Of a DNA stretch of 37,227 nt, positions 9,493-17,635 are shown piece after piece. Under the pieces are notes generated by a model that was given only the letters and a program-made list of their open reading frames with translations, had not been told where the DNA came from and did no database searches. The first letter of the stretch is position 1; every line of letters begins with the position of its first letter. The stretch is from Fructobacillus ficulneus (GTDB lineage Bacteria > Bacillota > Bacilli > Lactobacillales > Lactobacillaceae). The stretch covers positions 168,149 through 205,375 of the forward strand of contig NZ_DF968000.1 of the NCBI RefSeq assembly GCF_001047075.2, written 5' to 3'. A program made the position numbers and the translations under genes.

Positions 9493-11175
9493 TTAAATCA
9501 TGATGAGCATTGGCAAAATCATTGGCTTGCGGGCAGTCTCCTGGTGGAGGTACTTACCCAAGTCGTCAATGATAGCTTGACGAATATCAGATTCGTTAGC
9601 GTTTTTAGCCGACATGGCCTTGCGAATGGTATTGAAAATCACGTGGCGGCCGTCGTTGATCAAGTCACCGGATTCGCGCATATAGACGAAGCCACGGGAC
9701 AAGATATCGGGACCGGACAAGATTTCTTTCTTGCCCAAGTCGATGGTGGCCGTGACAATCACCAAACCGTCTTGTGACAGTTTCAAGCGGTCATGCAAGA
9801 CGATTGAGCCGATGTCGCCAATTCCAGAACCGTCGATGTAAGTATCTTCGGCAGGGAAGTGACCGGCAATGCGTGGTTCGTTTTCGCCATCAAGGGCCAA
9901 AACATCACCGTTTTCCAAGATAAAGGTATGGTCGGCGGGAACATCGAGTTCCTCGGCCAAACCAGCGTGGACCTTTAACATCCGGTATTCACCGTGGACG
10001 GGCATAAAGTATTCTGGCTTCATTAATGAAATCATCAACTTTTGTTCTTCTTGGCCACCGTGACCAGAAGTGTGGATGTTGTTTAACTTACCGTGAATGA
10101 CGTTAGCGCCACCTTCTTCCAACTTGTTAATGACAGCATTAACAGAGGCTGTGTTACCAGGGATTGGTGAAGAAGAGAAAATTACGTTATCGTTGGGCTT
10201 TAGGCGAACTTGCTTATGGGTACCATTAGCAATCCGGGCCAAAGCGGCCATTGATTCACCCTGTGACCCAGTTGAAAGGATCAACAATTCGTCATCAGGG
10301 ATGTTTTTGATTTGTGACTGTTCGATGAGGGCATCGTCGGGGATGTCCAAGTAACCGAGGGCGCGACCGTTAGCCATGGCTGATTCCATTGACCGGCCAA
10401 AGACAACAATCTTACGGCCGTGAGCAATAGCAGCATCGGTTGCCATCTTAATTCGGTTCATGTTCGAAGCGAAGGTGGCAAAGATAATTCGGCCATGCTT
10501 GAGTTGATTGAAAAGCTTTTGCACAGTCTTTTCAACCCAAGCTTCTGACTTGGTCCATTCTGGCCGTTCGGCGTTGGTTGAGTCAGACATTAAGAGTAAG
10601 ACGCCTTCGTGACCAATTCGAGCCATTGACCAAAGGTTTGGCTTTTGCTTCGTAGTAGGGGTCAAATCAAACTTGAAATCACCGGTTTCGACAATCGTTC
10701 CAACGGGTGTCTTAATGGCAACACCGAATACGTCGGGGATTGAGTGGGTTGTCCGGAAGAATTCAACCGACATTTGGTCAAATTCAAGGACAGACCCGTC
10801 CGTGATTTCGTGCAATTCAGCTCGGTTCAGCAGTTGCTTTTCTTCGAGCTTGTTGCGGATAAGGGCCATGGCAAGTGGGCCGGCATAAACTGGAACATTG
10901 ACAGCTTGTAAAAAGTAAGCAATCGCCCCGATGTGGTCTTCGTGTCCGTGGGTGATTACCAGAGCTTTCACTCTGTCAATGTTTTCGACTAAGTACGAGT
11001 AGTCGGGAATGACGTAGTCAATTCCTAAGAGGGAATCTTCTGGAAACTTAATTCCAGCATCCACGACGATGATTTCGCCTTGGTATTCGATTCCGTACGT
11101 GTTCTTTCCAATTTCACCAAGTCCGCCTAAGGCATAAACGCCGACTTCGTTTGGCTTAATATCGATTGCTGACAT
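9493..11175 (-). CDS. rnjA: Ribonuclease J1
   Basis: RNase J1 is the beta-CASP metallo-beta-lactamase nuclease of Firmicutes, with 5'-3' exonuclease and endonuclease activity in mRNA decay and rRNA maturation. The 560 residues match the family. The zinc-binding motif THGHEDHIGA holds H76, H78, D80 and H81. LMSDSTNAERP, the beta-CASP GRSMESAM segment and MPVHGEYRML follow. The C-terminal region (SGPDILSRGFVYMRESGDLI) is the RNase J1 C-domain. It overlaps the end of rpoY by one base, as in many Firmicutes where RpoY and RNase J1 are co-transcribed. Confidence 0.97.
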   Translation of the reverse strand: MSAIDIKPNEVGVYALGGLGEIGKNTYGIEYQGEIIVVDAGIKFPEDSLLGIDYVIPDYSYLVENIDRVKALVITHGHEDHIGAIAYFLQAVNVPVYAGPLAMALIRNKLEEKQLLNRAELHEITDGSVLEFDQMSVEFFRTTHSIPDVFGVAIKTPVGTIVETGDFKFDLTPTTKQKPNLWSMARIGHEGVLLLMSDSTNAERPEWTKSEAWVEKTVQKLFNQLKHGRIIFATFASNMNRIKMATDAAIAHGRKIVVFGRSMESAMANGRALGYLDIPDDALIEQSQIKNIPDDELLILSTGSQGESMAALARIANGTHKQVRLKPNDNVIFSSSPIPGNTASVNAVINKLEEGGANVIHGKLNNIHTSGHGGQEEQKLMISLMKPEYFMPVHGEYRMLKVHAGLAEELDVPADHTFILENGDVLALDGENEPRIAGHFPAEDTYIDGSGIGDIGSIVLHDRLKLSQDGLVIVTATIDLGKKEILSGPDILSRGFVYMRESGDLINDGRHVIFNTIRKAMSAKNANESDIRQAIIDDLGKYLHQETARKPMILPMLIMI

Positions 11176-11390
11176 TAGGCGAAGGTTGTTAACTTAAATT
11201 CTGGATTTGCTTGTTCGTACACCAAGGCTGCATCCGAAAGTTCTTCAACATCTTCGATGTTGAAACCTGATTTTGCTTGAGCAATGGCCAATGCTGCTGG
11301 CTTTGATTCAGCCTCCAAGTAAAAGGCCTGAGTGTCTTCCCGCTTAGGGTTGCGGTCAAGATGAGATTGATAGTAAACTTTGTAAACCAT
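11175..11390 (-). CDS. rpoY: RNA polymerase subunit epsilon (RpoY)
   Basis: RpoY is a small auxiliary subunit of Firmicutes RNA polymerase. The 71-residue sequence shows the family pattern: MVYKVYYQ at the start, KREDTQAFYLEAES, FNIEDVEELSDAALVYEQ, and an acidic/hydrophobic end. The ATG at 11390 has GGAGG six bases upstream. Its position directly before rnjA, overlapping by one base, is the conserved arrangement and supports the call. Confidence 0.95.
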   Translation of the reverse strand: MVYKVYYQSHLDRNPKREDTQAFYLEAESKPAALAIAQAKSGFNIEDVEELSDAALVYEQANPEFKLTTFA

Positions 11391-11732
11391 TATGTTCCTC
11401 CAAATGTTAATTTTTAATTATCACGAACGAAAACCTTAATATTTATTTTACCACAGCCGGACTGGTCTGGGTGGTTTTATTAGGGGTTCTGACCGGATTT
11501 AGGCGAAACTTTCTGGTTCTTTTCACTTCTGCTGGTCAAATCAAAATCAGAGCCAGCTAAAATCATTTCTTCTATTAGTAGTTTTTAACAATAATCATCG
11601 AATAGGGTGGAATTAGTCTAATCGTTCAGTGAATATAGCCGTATACGCCCCTAAATTTTGAAAGAACAGTGCGGGCAGGCTAAAAGTTTGCTATAATAAT
11701 TGGTAATTACTTAATAAACGAGGGATTTGCTC
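11391..11732. promoter_or_regulatory. Divergent intergenic region rpoY / efp
   Basis: This stretch of about 340 bases holds no gene that I can support. On the minus strand an extended -10, TGG followed by TAAAAT (reading 11453 to 11445), suits rpoY-rnjA. On the plus strand TGC followed by TATAAT (11689-11697) suits efp. Neither has a good -35. In between is only a weak inverted repeat (GCTGG 11531-11535, CCAGC 11553-11557) with no U-run. Confidence 0.6.
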
Positions 11733-12293
11733 ATGGCAATTGGCATGAATGATTTAAAAACAGGTTTGACGATTGAATACTCAAACTCAATCTGGCGCGT
11801 TTTGGAATTCCAACACGTGAAGCCTGGTAAGGGAGCGGCCTTTGTTCGCTCAAAGTTGAAGAACTTGCGTACTGGTGCGGTTAACGAAGTTACTTTCCGT
11901 CCTGGTGATAAGTTCGAACAAGCCGAGATTACTACTCGACCAATGTCTTACTTGTACGCTGAAAATGATGGCCGTGTCTTCATGGACACAGAATCATACG
12001 AACAAATCAACATCTCAGACGATAACTTGAAGCATGCTTTGAAGTTCATGCTTGAAGGTATGGAAGTTAAGATTACGATGTACGGTTCAGAAGTTTTGGG
12101 TGCTGAATTGCCAGTATCTGTTGCTTTGAAGGTTACCGAAACACAACCTGGAATCAAGGGTGCAACTGCAACCGGTTCAGGTAAGCCTGCCACTGTTGAA
12201 ACTGGAGCAACAATCACTGTTCCTGATTTCATCAACGAAGGTGAAACAATCATTGTTAATACTGAAGATGGGTCCTACAAGGGTCGGGCCTAA
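11733..12293 (+). CDS. efp: Translation elongation factor P
   Basis: EF-P binds between the P and E sites of the ribosome and relieves stalling at polyproline stretches. The 186 residues comprise the KOW-like N-domain and two OB domains ([20 protein letters not shown]), ending with the signature segment [15 protein letters not shown]. The loop [12 protein letters not shown] carries the lysine (residue 33) that is modified in many bacteria. The open frame begins earlier, but ATG 11733 has GAGGGA six bases ahead and gives the family N-terminus. It is followed by a weak terminator and the Asp23-nusB pair, the common efp-yqhY-nusB order. Confidence 0.97.
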   Translation: MAIGMNDLKTGLTIEYSNSIWRVLEFQHVKPGKGAAFVRSKLKNLRTGAVNEVTFRPGDKFEQAEITTRPMSYLYAENDGRVFMDTESYEQINISDDNLKHALKFMLEGMEVKITMYGSEVLGAELPVSVALKVTETQPGIKGATATGSGKPATVETGATITVPDFINEGETIIVNTEDGSYKGRA

Positions 12294-12302
12294 GCTTGCT
12301 TA

Positions 12303-12333
12303 GGCTGCTTTGCTTGTCGAAGCAGTCTTTTGT
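12303..12333 (+). terminator. Probable terminator after efp
   Basis: GGCTGCTTT (12303-12311) pairs with GAAGCAGTC (12319-12327) with G-U pairs, followed by TTTTG and an AT-rich tail. It may be leaky and allow some read-through into the Asp23-nusB genes. Confidence 0.6.
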
Positions 12334-12375
12334 ATTTATTGGTACCGGAAAGATTTCGGTTGATTGGAGGAAAGA

Positions 12376-12822
12376 ATGGCAAAAACGACTGGAACAACAA
12401 AAAACTTTTTGTTGACCGCAGAAGAAATGGCTGATGGCCAAACAATGGTTGCTCGTCATGCCTTGGAGCTAATTGCCCAGGCAGCGAGCATGGAAGTTGA
12501 CGGCGTGGCCGGGATGCAAACAAACGTTTACGACCACTTTCCCAAGTCTTTGACCAATATTGCAAAAACAAAGGGTGTTTTGCTCCGTAATGAAGAGGAT
12601 GGGTTAACCTTTGACGTTAATGTTCTCTTGGAATACGGAGTGGTTGTACCAAAGGTGGCCTTGGCCATCCAACAGTCCGTTAAGAAGAACGTGGCTGATT
12701 TAACCGGTTTGACGGCAACGGAAGTCAATGTTGTCGTAGCTGGCTTAGTACCTGATACACAAGATGATGCCCTGGACCCTGACCATTTGTTTGATCATGA
12801 TCTGGCAAAGGAGCCCAGCTAA
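12376..12822 (+). CDS. Asp23/Gls24 family envelope stress-response protein (YqhY-like)
   Basis: This 148-residue protein has the Asp23/Gls24 domain pattern. It includes ARHALELIAQAASMEVDGVA, then DVNVLLEYGVVVPKVALAIQ and VKKNVADLTGLTATEVNVVV. Position before nusB identifies it as the YqhY paralogue, linked in Bacillus to control of fatty-acid (acetyl-CoA carboxylase) metabolism. ATG 12376 is preceded by GGAGG with five bases spacing; the in-frame TTG at 12364 overlaps the Shine-Dalgarno sequence and is rejected. The C-terminal tail is acidic. It overlaps nusB by one base. Confidence 0.92.
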   Translation: MAKTTGTTKNFLLTAEEMADGQTMVARHALELIAQAASMEVDGVAGMQTNVYDHFPKSLTNIAKTKGVLLRNEEDGLTFDVNVLLEYGVVVPKVALAIQQSVKKNVADLTGLTATEVNVVVAGLVPDTQDDALDPDHLFDHDLAKEPS

Positions 12823-13232
12823 TGACGCAATTATCACGACACGAAGAACGGCAAGCAGCGGTTCAAATTTTATTTTCTGCTGCTAATACTGTTCCCGACG
12901 AAGCTCAACTTGACCAAGTTTATGACTTGGTAGTGGGTAACGCCGAATATAACGCTTTTCTACCCCAACTCGTTAACGGAGTTTTGGCTCGCAAGAAGGA
13001 TTTGGATGCTGACATCGCGCAACACCTGGCCCTTGGCTGGAAGATTGACCGGATTGCCCGCGTTAACCTAGTCATCTTGCGCATTGCAGTTTATGAATTG
13101 CAAATGGCCGAACCAGCCCCTTATAAGGTTGTGGTCGACGAAGCGGTTGAATTGGCAAAGGAATTTGCTAGTCAACAAGACGCTCAGTTTGTGAACGGCG
13201 TCTTGAAAAACTACGCCCCTGTGGACGCTTAA
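12822..13232 (+). CDS. nusB: Transcription antitermination factor NusB
   Basis: NusB binds boxA RNA together with S10 in rRNA antitermination. The 136-residue all-helical sequence begins SRHEERQAAVQILFSA, with DKDAQ-type helices ending in FNGVL-like FVNGVLKNYAP. The motif WKIDRIARVNLVILRIAVYEL is diagnostic. The start codon overlaps the Asp23-gene stop (TAATG), so the two are translationally coupled. The folD-xseA genes that usually follow are not here; a terminator is. Confidence 0.96.
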   Translation: MTQLSRHEERQAAVQILFSAANTVPDEAQLDQVYDLVVGNAEYNAFLPQLVNGVLARKKDLDADIAQHLALGWKIDRIARVNLVILRIAVYELQMAEPAPYKVVVDEAVELAKEFASQQDAQFVNGVLKNYAPVDA

Positions 13233-13237
13233 ATCAA

Positions 13238-13260
13238 AGACTGCTGCGGCGGTCTTTTTT
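13238..13260 (+). terminator. Terminator of the Asp23-nusB unit
   Basis: AGACTGC (13238-13244), loop TGCG and GCGGTCT (13249-13255) with one G-U pair, followed by a T-run. Confidence 0.9.
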
Positions 13261-13312
13261 ATGTGCTACTGGGAGGGATAGACGGATTCTATCCAGAAAC
13301 CGAATGCTCCTG

Positions 13313-13321
13313 TGCTAAAAT
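13313..13321 (+). promoter_or_regulatory. Extended -10 promoter for tatD-rnmV-rsmA
   Basis: TGC followed by TAAAAT (13316-13321), 24 bases before the tatD ATG, forms an extended -10. No convincing -35 is seen at the right distance. Confidence 0.55.
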
Positions 13322-13344
13322 AGAGAAAGAAAAAGGAGGCCGTT

Positions 13345-14139
13345 ATGGCGATTTACCATCCAAATGAACAACCAGCACCATCGTATGATAGTCATACCCA
13401 CTTAAATGACGACAAGCTCTTTTTCGATGTGCCTGCCTACCTTGGTCGGGCTCATGAATTCCAAGTTTTGGAAATGAATATTGTCGGCTATAACCGGGTC
13501 GGGAACGAACGGGCCCTCCAAATTGCCCAAGAAAACGATGGTGTTTATGCCATCTTGGGTTACCAACCAGAAGATACGCCGGACTTTGATCAAGCAGCCC
13601 TGCAAACCTTGGCCGACCAGGTCCAAGAAGACATCGTCGTTGCCGTCGGTGAAACCGGGTTAGACTACCACTGGGATACAGACCGTGAAGTTCAAATGCA
13701 GGCTTTCCTGGCCCAAATTGATTTGGCCCAACAAAATGACTTACCGGTTGTGATTCACAACCGCGATGCCTTTGAAGATGTCTACCAAACTTTGAAGGAT
13801 AAGGACGTTAAAAAGGCTGTCATCCATTCCTTCTCTGGTACACCCGACCAGGCTAAGGCCTTTGCTTACTTGGGGTACTATATTTCATTTTCCGGCGTGG
13901 TAACCTTTAAAAAGGCTGAGGAAGTTCGTGAAGCCGCTAAGGTTGTACCGCTGGATCAGATTTTGGTTGAAACGGATGCGCCGTACTTAGCACCAGCCCC
14001 AAACCGGGGGAAGACCAACGAACCCGGCTGGACCAAGTATGTCATTGACAGCTTGGCTGAAACCTTGGGCATGTCAGCCGATGATTTAGCTGGCCAAACT
14101 GTTAAAAACGCCCACCGGGCTTTCTTGAATCATGACTGA
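13345..14139 (+). CDS. TatD family metal-dependent hydrolase
   Basis: A 264-residue TIM-barrel hydrolase of the TatD/YcfH deoxyribonuclease family, probably DNase-like in quality control or repair. Metal ligands are visible: DSHTHLND (H17, H19), VGETGLDYHW (Glu), VVIHNRDA, VIHSFSG and LVETDAPYLAP (Asp). ATG 13345 has AGGAGG directly upstream. It overlaps rnmV by eight bases; tatD-rnmV-rsmA is the standard Firmicutes order. Confidence 0.95.
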   Translation: MAIYHPNEQPAPSYDSHTHLNDDKLFFDVPAYLGRAHEFQVLEMNIVGYNRVGNERALQIAQENDGVYAILGYQPEDTPDFDQAALQTLADQVQEDIVVAVGETGLDYHWDTDREVQMQAFLAQIDLAQQNDLPVVIHNRDAFEDVYQTLKDKDVKKAVIHSFSGTPDQAKAFAYLGYYISFSGVVTFKKAEEVREAAKVVPLDQILVETDAPYLAPAPNRGKTNEPGWTKYVIDSLAETLGMSADDLAGQTVKNAHRAFLNHD

Positions 14140-14701
14140 AAAACCAGTAATTCAGGCCATGGTTGTTGTTGAGGGCTGGTCGGACACAAAACGGCTGAGC
14201 CAAGCCGTTGTTTGCGACACGATTGAAACTCGCGGATCGGCTTTAGGACCAGAAGTGATTCAGCGAATCGCTCGAGCGGTCAAAGACCGGGGTGCAATTG
14301 TCCTAACCGACCCAGACTTTAACGGTAACCGCCTTCGACGCTTAATTGCCGAGGCGGTTCCGGAAGTTGGCCAGGCAACAATCAGTCAGGACCAAGGACG
14401 GGCAGCCAAGGATAATCCCCATAAGTCTTTGGGGATTGAACATGCCCCACTTGATGTTTTGGCCCAATGCTTGGTCGAAGCCGACCAAAAGGTTGGTCAA
14501 GAACGGCCGAGTTCGAATATCGACCGTGCTTTCTTATTAGACCTTGGTCTAATTGGCGGGGCAGGGGCGAAGGACCGCCGCGAAATTTTAGGCCAAGACT
14601 TGCAGATTGGTTACGCCAATGGCAAGCAGCTCTACCAACGGTTACTGGCCTATGGGATTCAAAAGGACGAAGTCCTTGCGGCTTTGAAAGGAAAAATTTG
14701 A
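14132..14701 (+). CDS. rnmV: Ribonuclease M5
   Basis: RNase M5 carries out the final cleavage of 5S rRNA precursor. The 189-residue protein begins with a Toprim domain: VVVEGWSDTKRL (catalytic Glu) and VLTDPDFNGNRLRR (Asp-x-Asp, with the FNG that follows). A helical C-terminal part (IGYANGKQLYQRLLAYGI) completes it. Its start overlaps tatD and its stop overlaps the rsmA start (TGATG), so the three are coupled. Confidence 0.95.
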   Translation: MTEKPVIQAMVVVEGWSDTKRLSQAVVCDTIETRGSALGPEVIQRIARAVKDRGAIVLTDPDFNGNRLRRLIAEAVPEVGQATISQDQGRAAKDNPHKSLGIEHAPLDVLAQCLVEADQKVGQERPSSNIDRAFLLDLGLIGGAGAKDRREILGQDLQIGYANGKQLYQRLLAYGIQKDEVLAALKGKI

Positions 14702-15591
14702 TGGAAAAATCAATTAAAATCGCCAATCCGATGCGGACGCAGGCGATTTTAAACCAGTACGGCTTACGGGCAAAGAAAAAGTTTGGTCAAAATTTTTTGA
14801 CCGACCATAATATTTTGTCAGGGATTGTTGGTGCAGCCAACGTGACCGACCAAGATGCCGTCGTTGAAATTGGACCTGGAATTGGTGGATTAACTGAGTA
14901 CTTAGCTCAGGCAGCCGACCAGGTCTTGGCCTTTGAAATTGACCGTGATATGGTCCGAGTTTTAAGCGAAACTCTGGCACCTTACGACAATGTCACGGTT
15001 GAAAATCAAGATGTTTTGAATGTTGATTTGCAAGACAATTTGGCAGGCCATTTTGGACTAGACCGCCACGTTAAAGTGGTCGCCAATTTGCCATATTACA
15101 TCACCACGCCAATCCTGTTAGCCTTGTTGCAAGCAGGGATTGCTTGGGACCAAATCGTGGTTATGATGCAAAAGGAAGTAGCGGACCGGTTGTCGGCCAA
15201 ACCCGGTACCAAAGAGTATGGGGTTTTGTCGATTATCCTGTCCTACTATGCCAATGTTGAAACGGCCTTGAAGGTGCCACGGACAGCCTTTAATCCGGCA
15301 CCAAATGTTGATTCAGCCGTTGTCTCACTGACACCACGGACACCAGATCAGCCAGTTGATCGACCTGACCAACTTTTTGCCCTAATCAAGGCAACCTTTG
15401 CCCATCGTCGAAAGTCGTTATGGAATAACTTACTCCAACGTTTTGGTAAGGAAGACGAAACAAAAGAGCGATTGCGAAGTGCTCTAGACCAATCTCAAAT
15501 TGATCCAGGTGTTCGTGCCGAACGTTTAACCCTGAATCGATTGACGGACCTGTATTTAGCCTTGATGGAACAAGGATTCTACCAGTTATAA
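14701..15591 (+). CDS. rsmA: 16S rRNA (adenine1518/1519-N6)-dimethyltransferase RsmA (KsgA)
   Basis: RsmA dimethylates two adjacent adenines in helix 45 of 16S rRNA using SAM. The 296 residues show KKKFGQNFLTD near the N-terminus, the SAM-binding VEIGPGIGGLTEYL, FEIDRDM, and the catalytic NLPYYITTPI. The C-domain FNPAPNVDSAVV is also typical. The reading frame extends about 230 bases upstream into rnmV, but ATG 14701 has AAAGGA ahead and yields the family N-terminus. No strong terminator separates it from veg; a strong veg promoter does. Confidence 0.97.
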   Translation: MEKSIKIANPMRTQAILNQYGLRAKKKFGQNFLTDHNILSGIVGAANVTDQDAVVEIGPGIGGLTEYLAQAADQVLAFEIDRDMVRVLSETLAPYDNVTVENQDVLNVDLQDNLAGHFGLDRHVKVVANLPYYITTPILLALLQAGIAWDQIVVMMQKEVADRLSAKPGTKEYGVLSIILSYYANVETALKVPRTAFNPAPNVDSAVVSLTPRTPDQPVDRPDQLFALIKATFAHRRKSLWNNLLQRFGKEDETKERLRSALDQSQIDPGVRAERLTLNRLTDLYLALMEQGFYQL

Positions 15592-15625
15592 TTATATTGG
15601 TTAGGTAACCCCTTTTTGTCTAAGA

Positions 15626-15654
15626 TTGAACTTTTATTACTATTGTGTTATAAT
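15626..15654 (+). promoter_or_regulatory. Strong promoter for veg
   Basis: TTGAAC (15626-15631), a 17-base spacer and TATAAT (15649-15654) preceded by TGT (extended -10). This is the closest match to the sigma-A consensus in the window, in keeping with the known strong veg promoter of Bacillus. Confidence 0.9.
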
Positions 15655-15685
15655 AGTTCTTGTCTATTGAGAAAGGCGGTGGAAG

Positions 15686-15916
15686 ATGTCAACTTTGGAA
15701 GATATTAAGACGCGTTTGGACGCGCACCTAGGTGAACCAGTTACTGTAGTTTCTCAAGCGGGACGGAAAAAATTCACGGAGAGATCCGGGGTTTTACGTT
15801 CCACTTTCCCATCACTGTTTGTGGTTGAACTGGATGAAGAAGCTGACTTTAAGCGTGCTTCATACAGCTACACAGACATTTTAACCAACAACGTCGACGT
15901 GACGTTTGCGGATTAA
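15686..15916 (+). CDS. veg: Veg family protein
   Basis: A 76-residue protein matching Veg: TLEDIKTRLDAHLGEPVTV, then GRKKFTERSGVLRSTFPSLF and FVVELDEE, ending with a YSYTDILTNNVDVTF segment. Veg stimulates biofilm formation in B. subtilis; its molecular activity is not settled. It follows rsmA as in Bacillus (ksgA-yabG-veg region) and has its own strong promoter and terminator. Confidence 0.95.
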   Translation: MSTLEDIKTRLDAHLGEPVTVVSQAGRKKFTERSGVLRSTFPSLFVVELDEEADFKRASYSYTDILTNNVDVTFAD

Positions 15917-15927
15917 GCGAAATACAT

Positions 15928-15957
15928 AAAAAAGTCCGGTAAAACGGGCTTTTTTTA
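15928..15957 (+). terminator. Terminator of veg
   Basis: AAAAAAGTCCG (15928-15938) with CGGGCTTTTTT (15945-15955), loop GTAAAA, one G-U pair. Confidence 0.9.
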
Positions 15958-15985
15958 TTTGATTTTTACTAAGAAGAGGATTGCT

Positions 15986-16696
15986 ATGGTTAACCAAGTT
16001 GAAGTGAAAGATTTTACTGCCGCTTTCTCCGGTCGAACGATACTTGACCACATTTCATTCAGTATTCCCCAAAGTCAGTTTACCGTGATTGTCGGTGAAA
16101 ACGGGGCAGGGAAGACCACCTTAATTAAAGCCATTATTCAAACGGTCTTGGGCGCTAAGCGACCGGTCGGTGAAAAGGCCAAGGCAATCCGGGTAGCGAG
16201 CAAGTACCTCGCTTATGTACCCCAATTTCGCGACTTGGGTAGTGACTATCCCTTAACAATCCATGCTTTTGTGGCCCTGGGATTGAATCGTGGTTTGCGA
16301 CCCTGGCTAAATAAAAAAGAGCGGGCTGCTATTGATTTGGCCCTAGACCAGGTTGATTTGGCTGATTTAGCCGACCAACGTTTAGCTGCCGCTTCTGGTG
16401 GTCAAAAGCAACGGGCCTATATTGCTCAAGCATTGGTGCAAAATCCGGACTTGCTAATTTTAGATGAACCGACCGCGGCTTTGGATGCCGGCCATTCTTT
16501 GGCCCTGGTGAAAAAAGTACGAGCATTGCAGGAACAACGCCAGATTGGTGTACTGTGGATTTCGCATGACACTTCGTGGATTAAGGATTACGCTGACCGC
16601 TACTTGTGGTTGCATGACGGCCAGGCTGAGTCTGGTTTAGCTCAAGACTTGCCGGACCAAGCCATTCACCACCACCAGGAGGTTACTAATGTTTGA
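15986..16696 (+). CDS. Metal ABC transporter, ATP-binding protein (Zn/Mn family)
   Basis: A 236-residue ATPase of the ZnuC/AdcC/MntB class of ABC importers. Walker A is GENGAGKTTL, the Q-loop is VPQF, the signature is ASGGQKQR, Walker B is LLILDEP and the switch His is WISHD. A His-rich end (HHHQEV) is consistent with metal handling. ATG 15986 has AGAGGA upstream. It overlaps the permease gene by eight bases. The veg terminator lies just before it, and I see no clear separate promoter. No solute-binding protein gene accompanies the pair, so the substrate (zinc or manganese) cannot be told. Confidence 0.9.
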   Translation: MVNQVEVKDFTAAFSGRTILDHISFSIPQSQFTVIVGENGAGKTTLIKAIIQTVLGAKRPVGEKAKAIRVASKYLAYVPQFRDLGSDYPLTIHAFVALGLNRGLRPWLNKKERAAIDLALDQVDLADLADQRLAAASGGQKQRAYIAQALVQNPDLLILDEPTAALDAGHSLALVKKVRALQEQRQIGVLWISHDTSWIKDYADRYLWLHDGQAESGLAQDLPDQAIHHHQEVTNV

Positions 16697-17474
16697 ACAA
16701 GCCTTTATGCAAAATGCCTTTATCGCTGGGACGGTGATTTCGATTGTCGCAGGGATTGTTGGGACATTCGTAGTTGCTCGATCATATAATTTTTTGAGTC
16801 ATTCATTGAGTGAAATTGCCTTTGCCGGAGCCTCTTTTGGTTTCTTTATTGGCTGGGCACCATTATTTGGGATGATTTTATTTACGATTATTGCCGCCTT
16901 ATCAATCGGCAGCTTGGAAAATACTCAAGCCCGCCAGGATAATGTCACTTCCGCCGTTTCGGCCTTAGCCATTGGACTTGGAATTCTCTTCCTATCCCTT
17001 GGTCATACGGCGAATTCTGCAGCGACCGGGATTCTCTTTGGTTCTGTTCTCGGAATCTCACCGGCTGATATTTGGATTTTGGTCGTGATGGCCATCCTGG
17101 TGTTATTAGCCATCTTCTTGTTTTACAAGCCTTTACGGCTATTAGCTTTTGATGAAGCCGGTTTGCTAGTTAGCAATAGTAAAAAGACAGCTTTGAAAAT
17201 TTTGTTCTTGGTCGTGATGGCCTTGTCCGTGGCAATTTCTTCACAGTTGGTTGGGTCATTGTTGATTTTTGTCCTAGTAACCTTACCAGCGGCATCTGCC
17301 CGTTATTACCAAGGAACAGTTGCAAAATTAATGGCCTTATCGGTTTTCTTTGCTTTGTTCGGTACCTGGGCCGGGTTGGCCCTGGCTTACCTGACAAACT
17401 TGCCAACTTCTGTATTTATCGCGGTCATCGAGGTTGGTATCTATTTGCTATCAATTTGGTTGGCAAAAGAGTGA
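16689..17474 (+). CDS. Metal ABC transporter, permease (ABC-3 family)
   Basis: A 261-residue permease with about eight or nine hydrophobic helices, typical of ZnuB/AdcB-type ABC-3 permeases. Recognisable segments are GIVGTFVVARSYNFLSHSLS and EIAFAGASFGF near the N-terminus, and SQLVGSLLIFVLVTLPAASA further on. It is coupled to the ATPase gene by an eight-base overlap. It would form a homodimeric channel for Zn2+ or Mn2+, with the binding protein presumably encoded elsewhere. Confidence 0.9.
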   Translation: MFEQAFMQNAFIAGTVISIVAGIVGTFVVARSYNFLSHSLSEIAFAGASFGFFIGWAPLFGMILFTIIAALSIGSLENTQARQDNVTSAVSALAIGLGILFLSLGHTANSAATGILFGSVLGISPADIWILVVMAILVLLAIFLFYKPLRLLAFDEAGLLVSNSKKTALKILFLVVMALSVAISSQLVGSLLIFVLVTLPAASARYYQGTVAKLMALSVFFALFGTWAGLALAYLTNLPTSVFIAVIEVGIYLLSIWLAKE

Positions 17475-17517
17475 TAAAAGCAATTTTAATAGGTTAAATT
17501 AGAATAATTTAAAAATT

Positions 17518-17560
17518 AAGCCAGAGTAGAAAACGAATGTTCGTTTTTAACTCTGGCTTT
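17518..17560 (+). terminator. Terminator of the metal transporter operon, with nested palindrome
   Basis: AAGCCAGAGT (17518-17527) pairs with ACTCTGGCTT (17550-17559). Inside it AAAACGAA (17530-17537) pairs with TTCGTTTT (17540-17547). The result is a long hairpin ending in TTTAT. The inner palindrome probably has a second role as a PurR site. Confidence 0.85.
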
Positions 17561-17570
17561 ATGGTATACT
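17530..17570 (+). promoter_or_regulatory. purR promoter with probable PurBox
   Basis: TATACT (17565-17570) preceded by TGG forms an extended -10. The -35 position falls in 17542-17547. The palindrome 17530-17547 reads on the minus strand AAAACGAACATTCG, containing the CGAAC core of the PurR operator (PurBox) known from Bacillus and Lactococcus. It overlaps the -35, so autoregulation of purR is likely. This is an inference from a single half-site pair. Confidence 0.6.
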
Positions 17571-17604
17571 GAAAAAGATGAATTTTTACTTTCCAAGGAG
17601 GAAC

Positions 17605-17623
17605 GGGTAGAGACTTTTTACCC
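17605..17623 (+). other. Small hairpin between Shine-Dalgarno and purR start
   Basis: GGGTA (17605-17609) pairs with TACCC (17619-17623), loop of nine bases. The nearest good Shine-Dalgarno sequence (AAGGAGG, 17595-17601) is 34 bases from the ATG, too far for normal initiation; the hairpin would shorten the effective distance to about 15. Confidence 0.5.
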
Positions 17624-17635
17624 AATACAAGAACT

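Noticed and set aside
14467-14700. Upstream in-frame extension of the rsmA reading frame
   Set aside because: It lies wholly inside rnmV, has no ribosome-binding site and is absent from the family; ATG 14701 fits.
14382-14726. 114-codon open frame on the minus strand
   Set aside because: Antisense shadow of rnmV, with no Shine-Dalgarno sequence and no recognisable domain.
15592-15625. Terminator after rsmA
   Set aside because: Only GGTT/AACC with a four-base loop and a short T-run is present; too weak to call.
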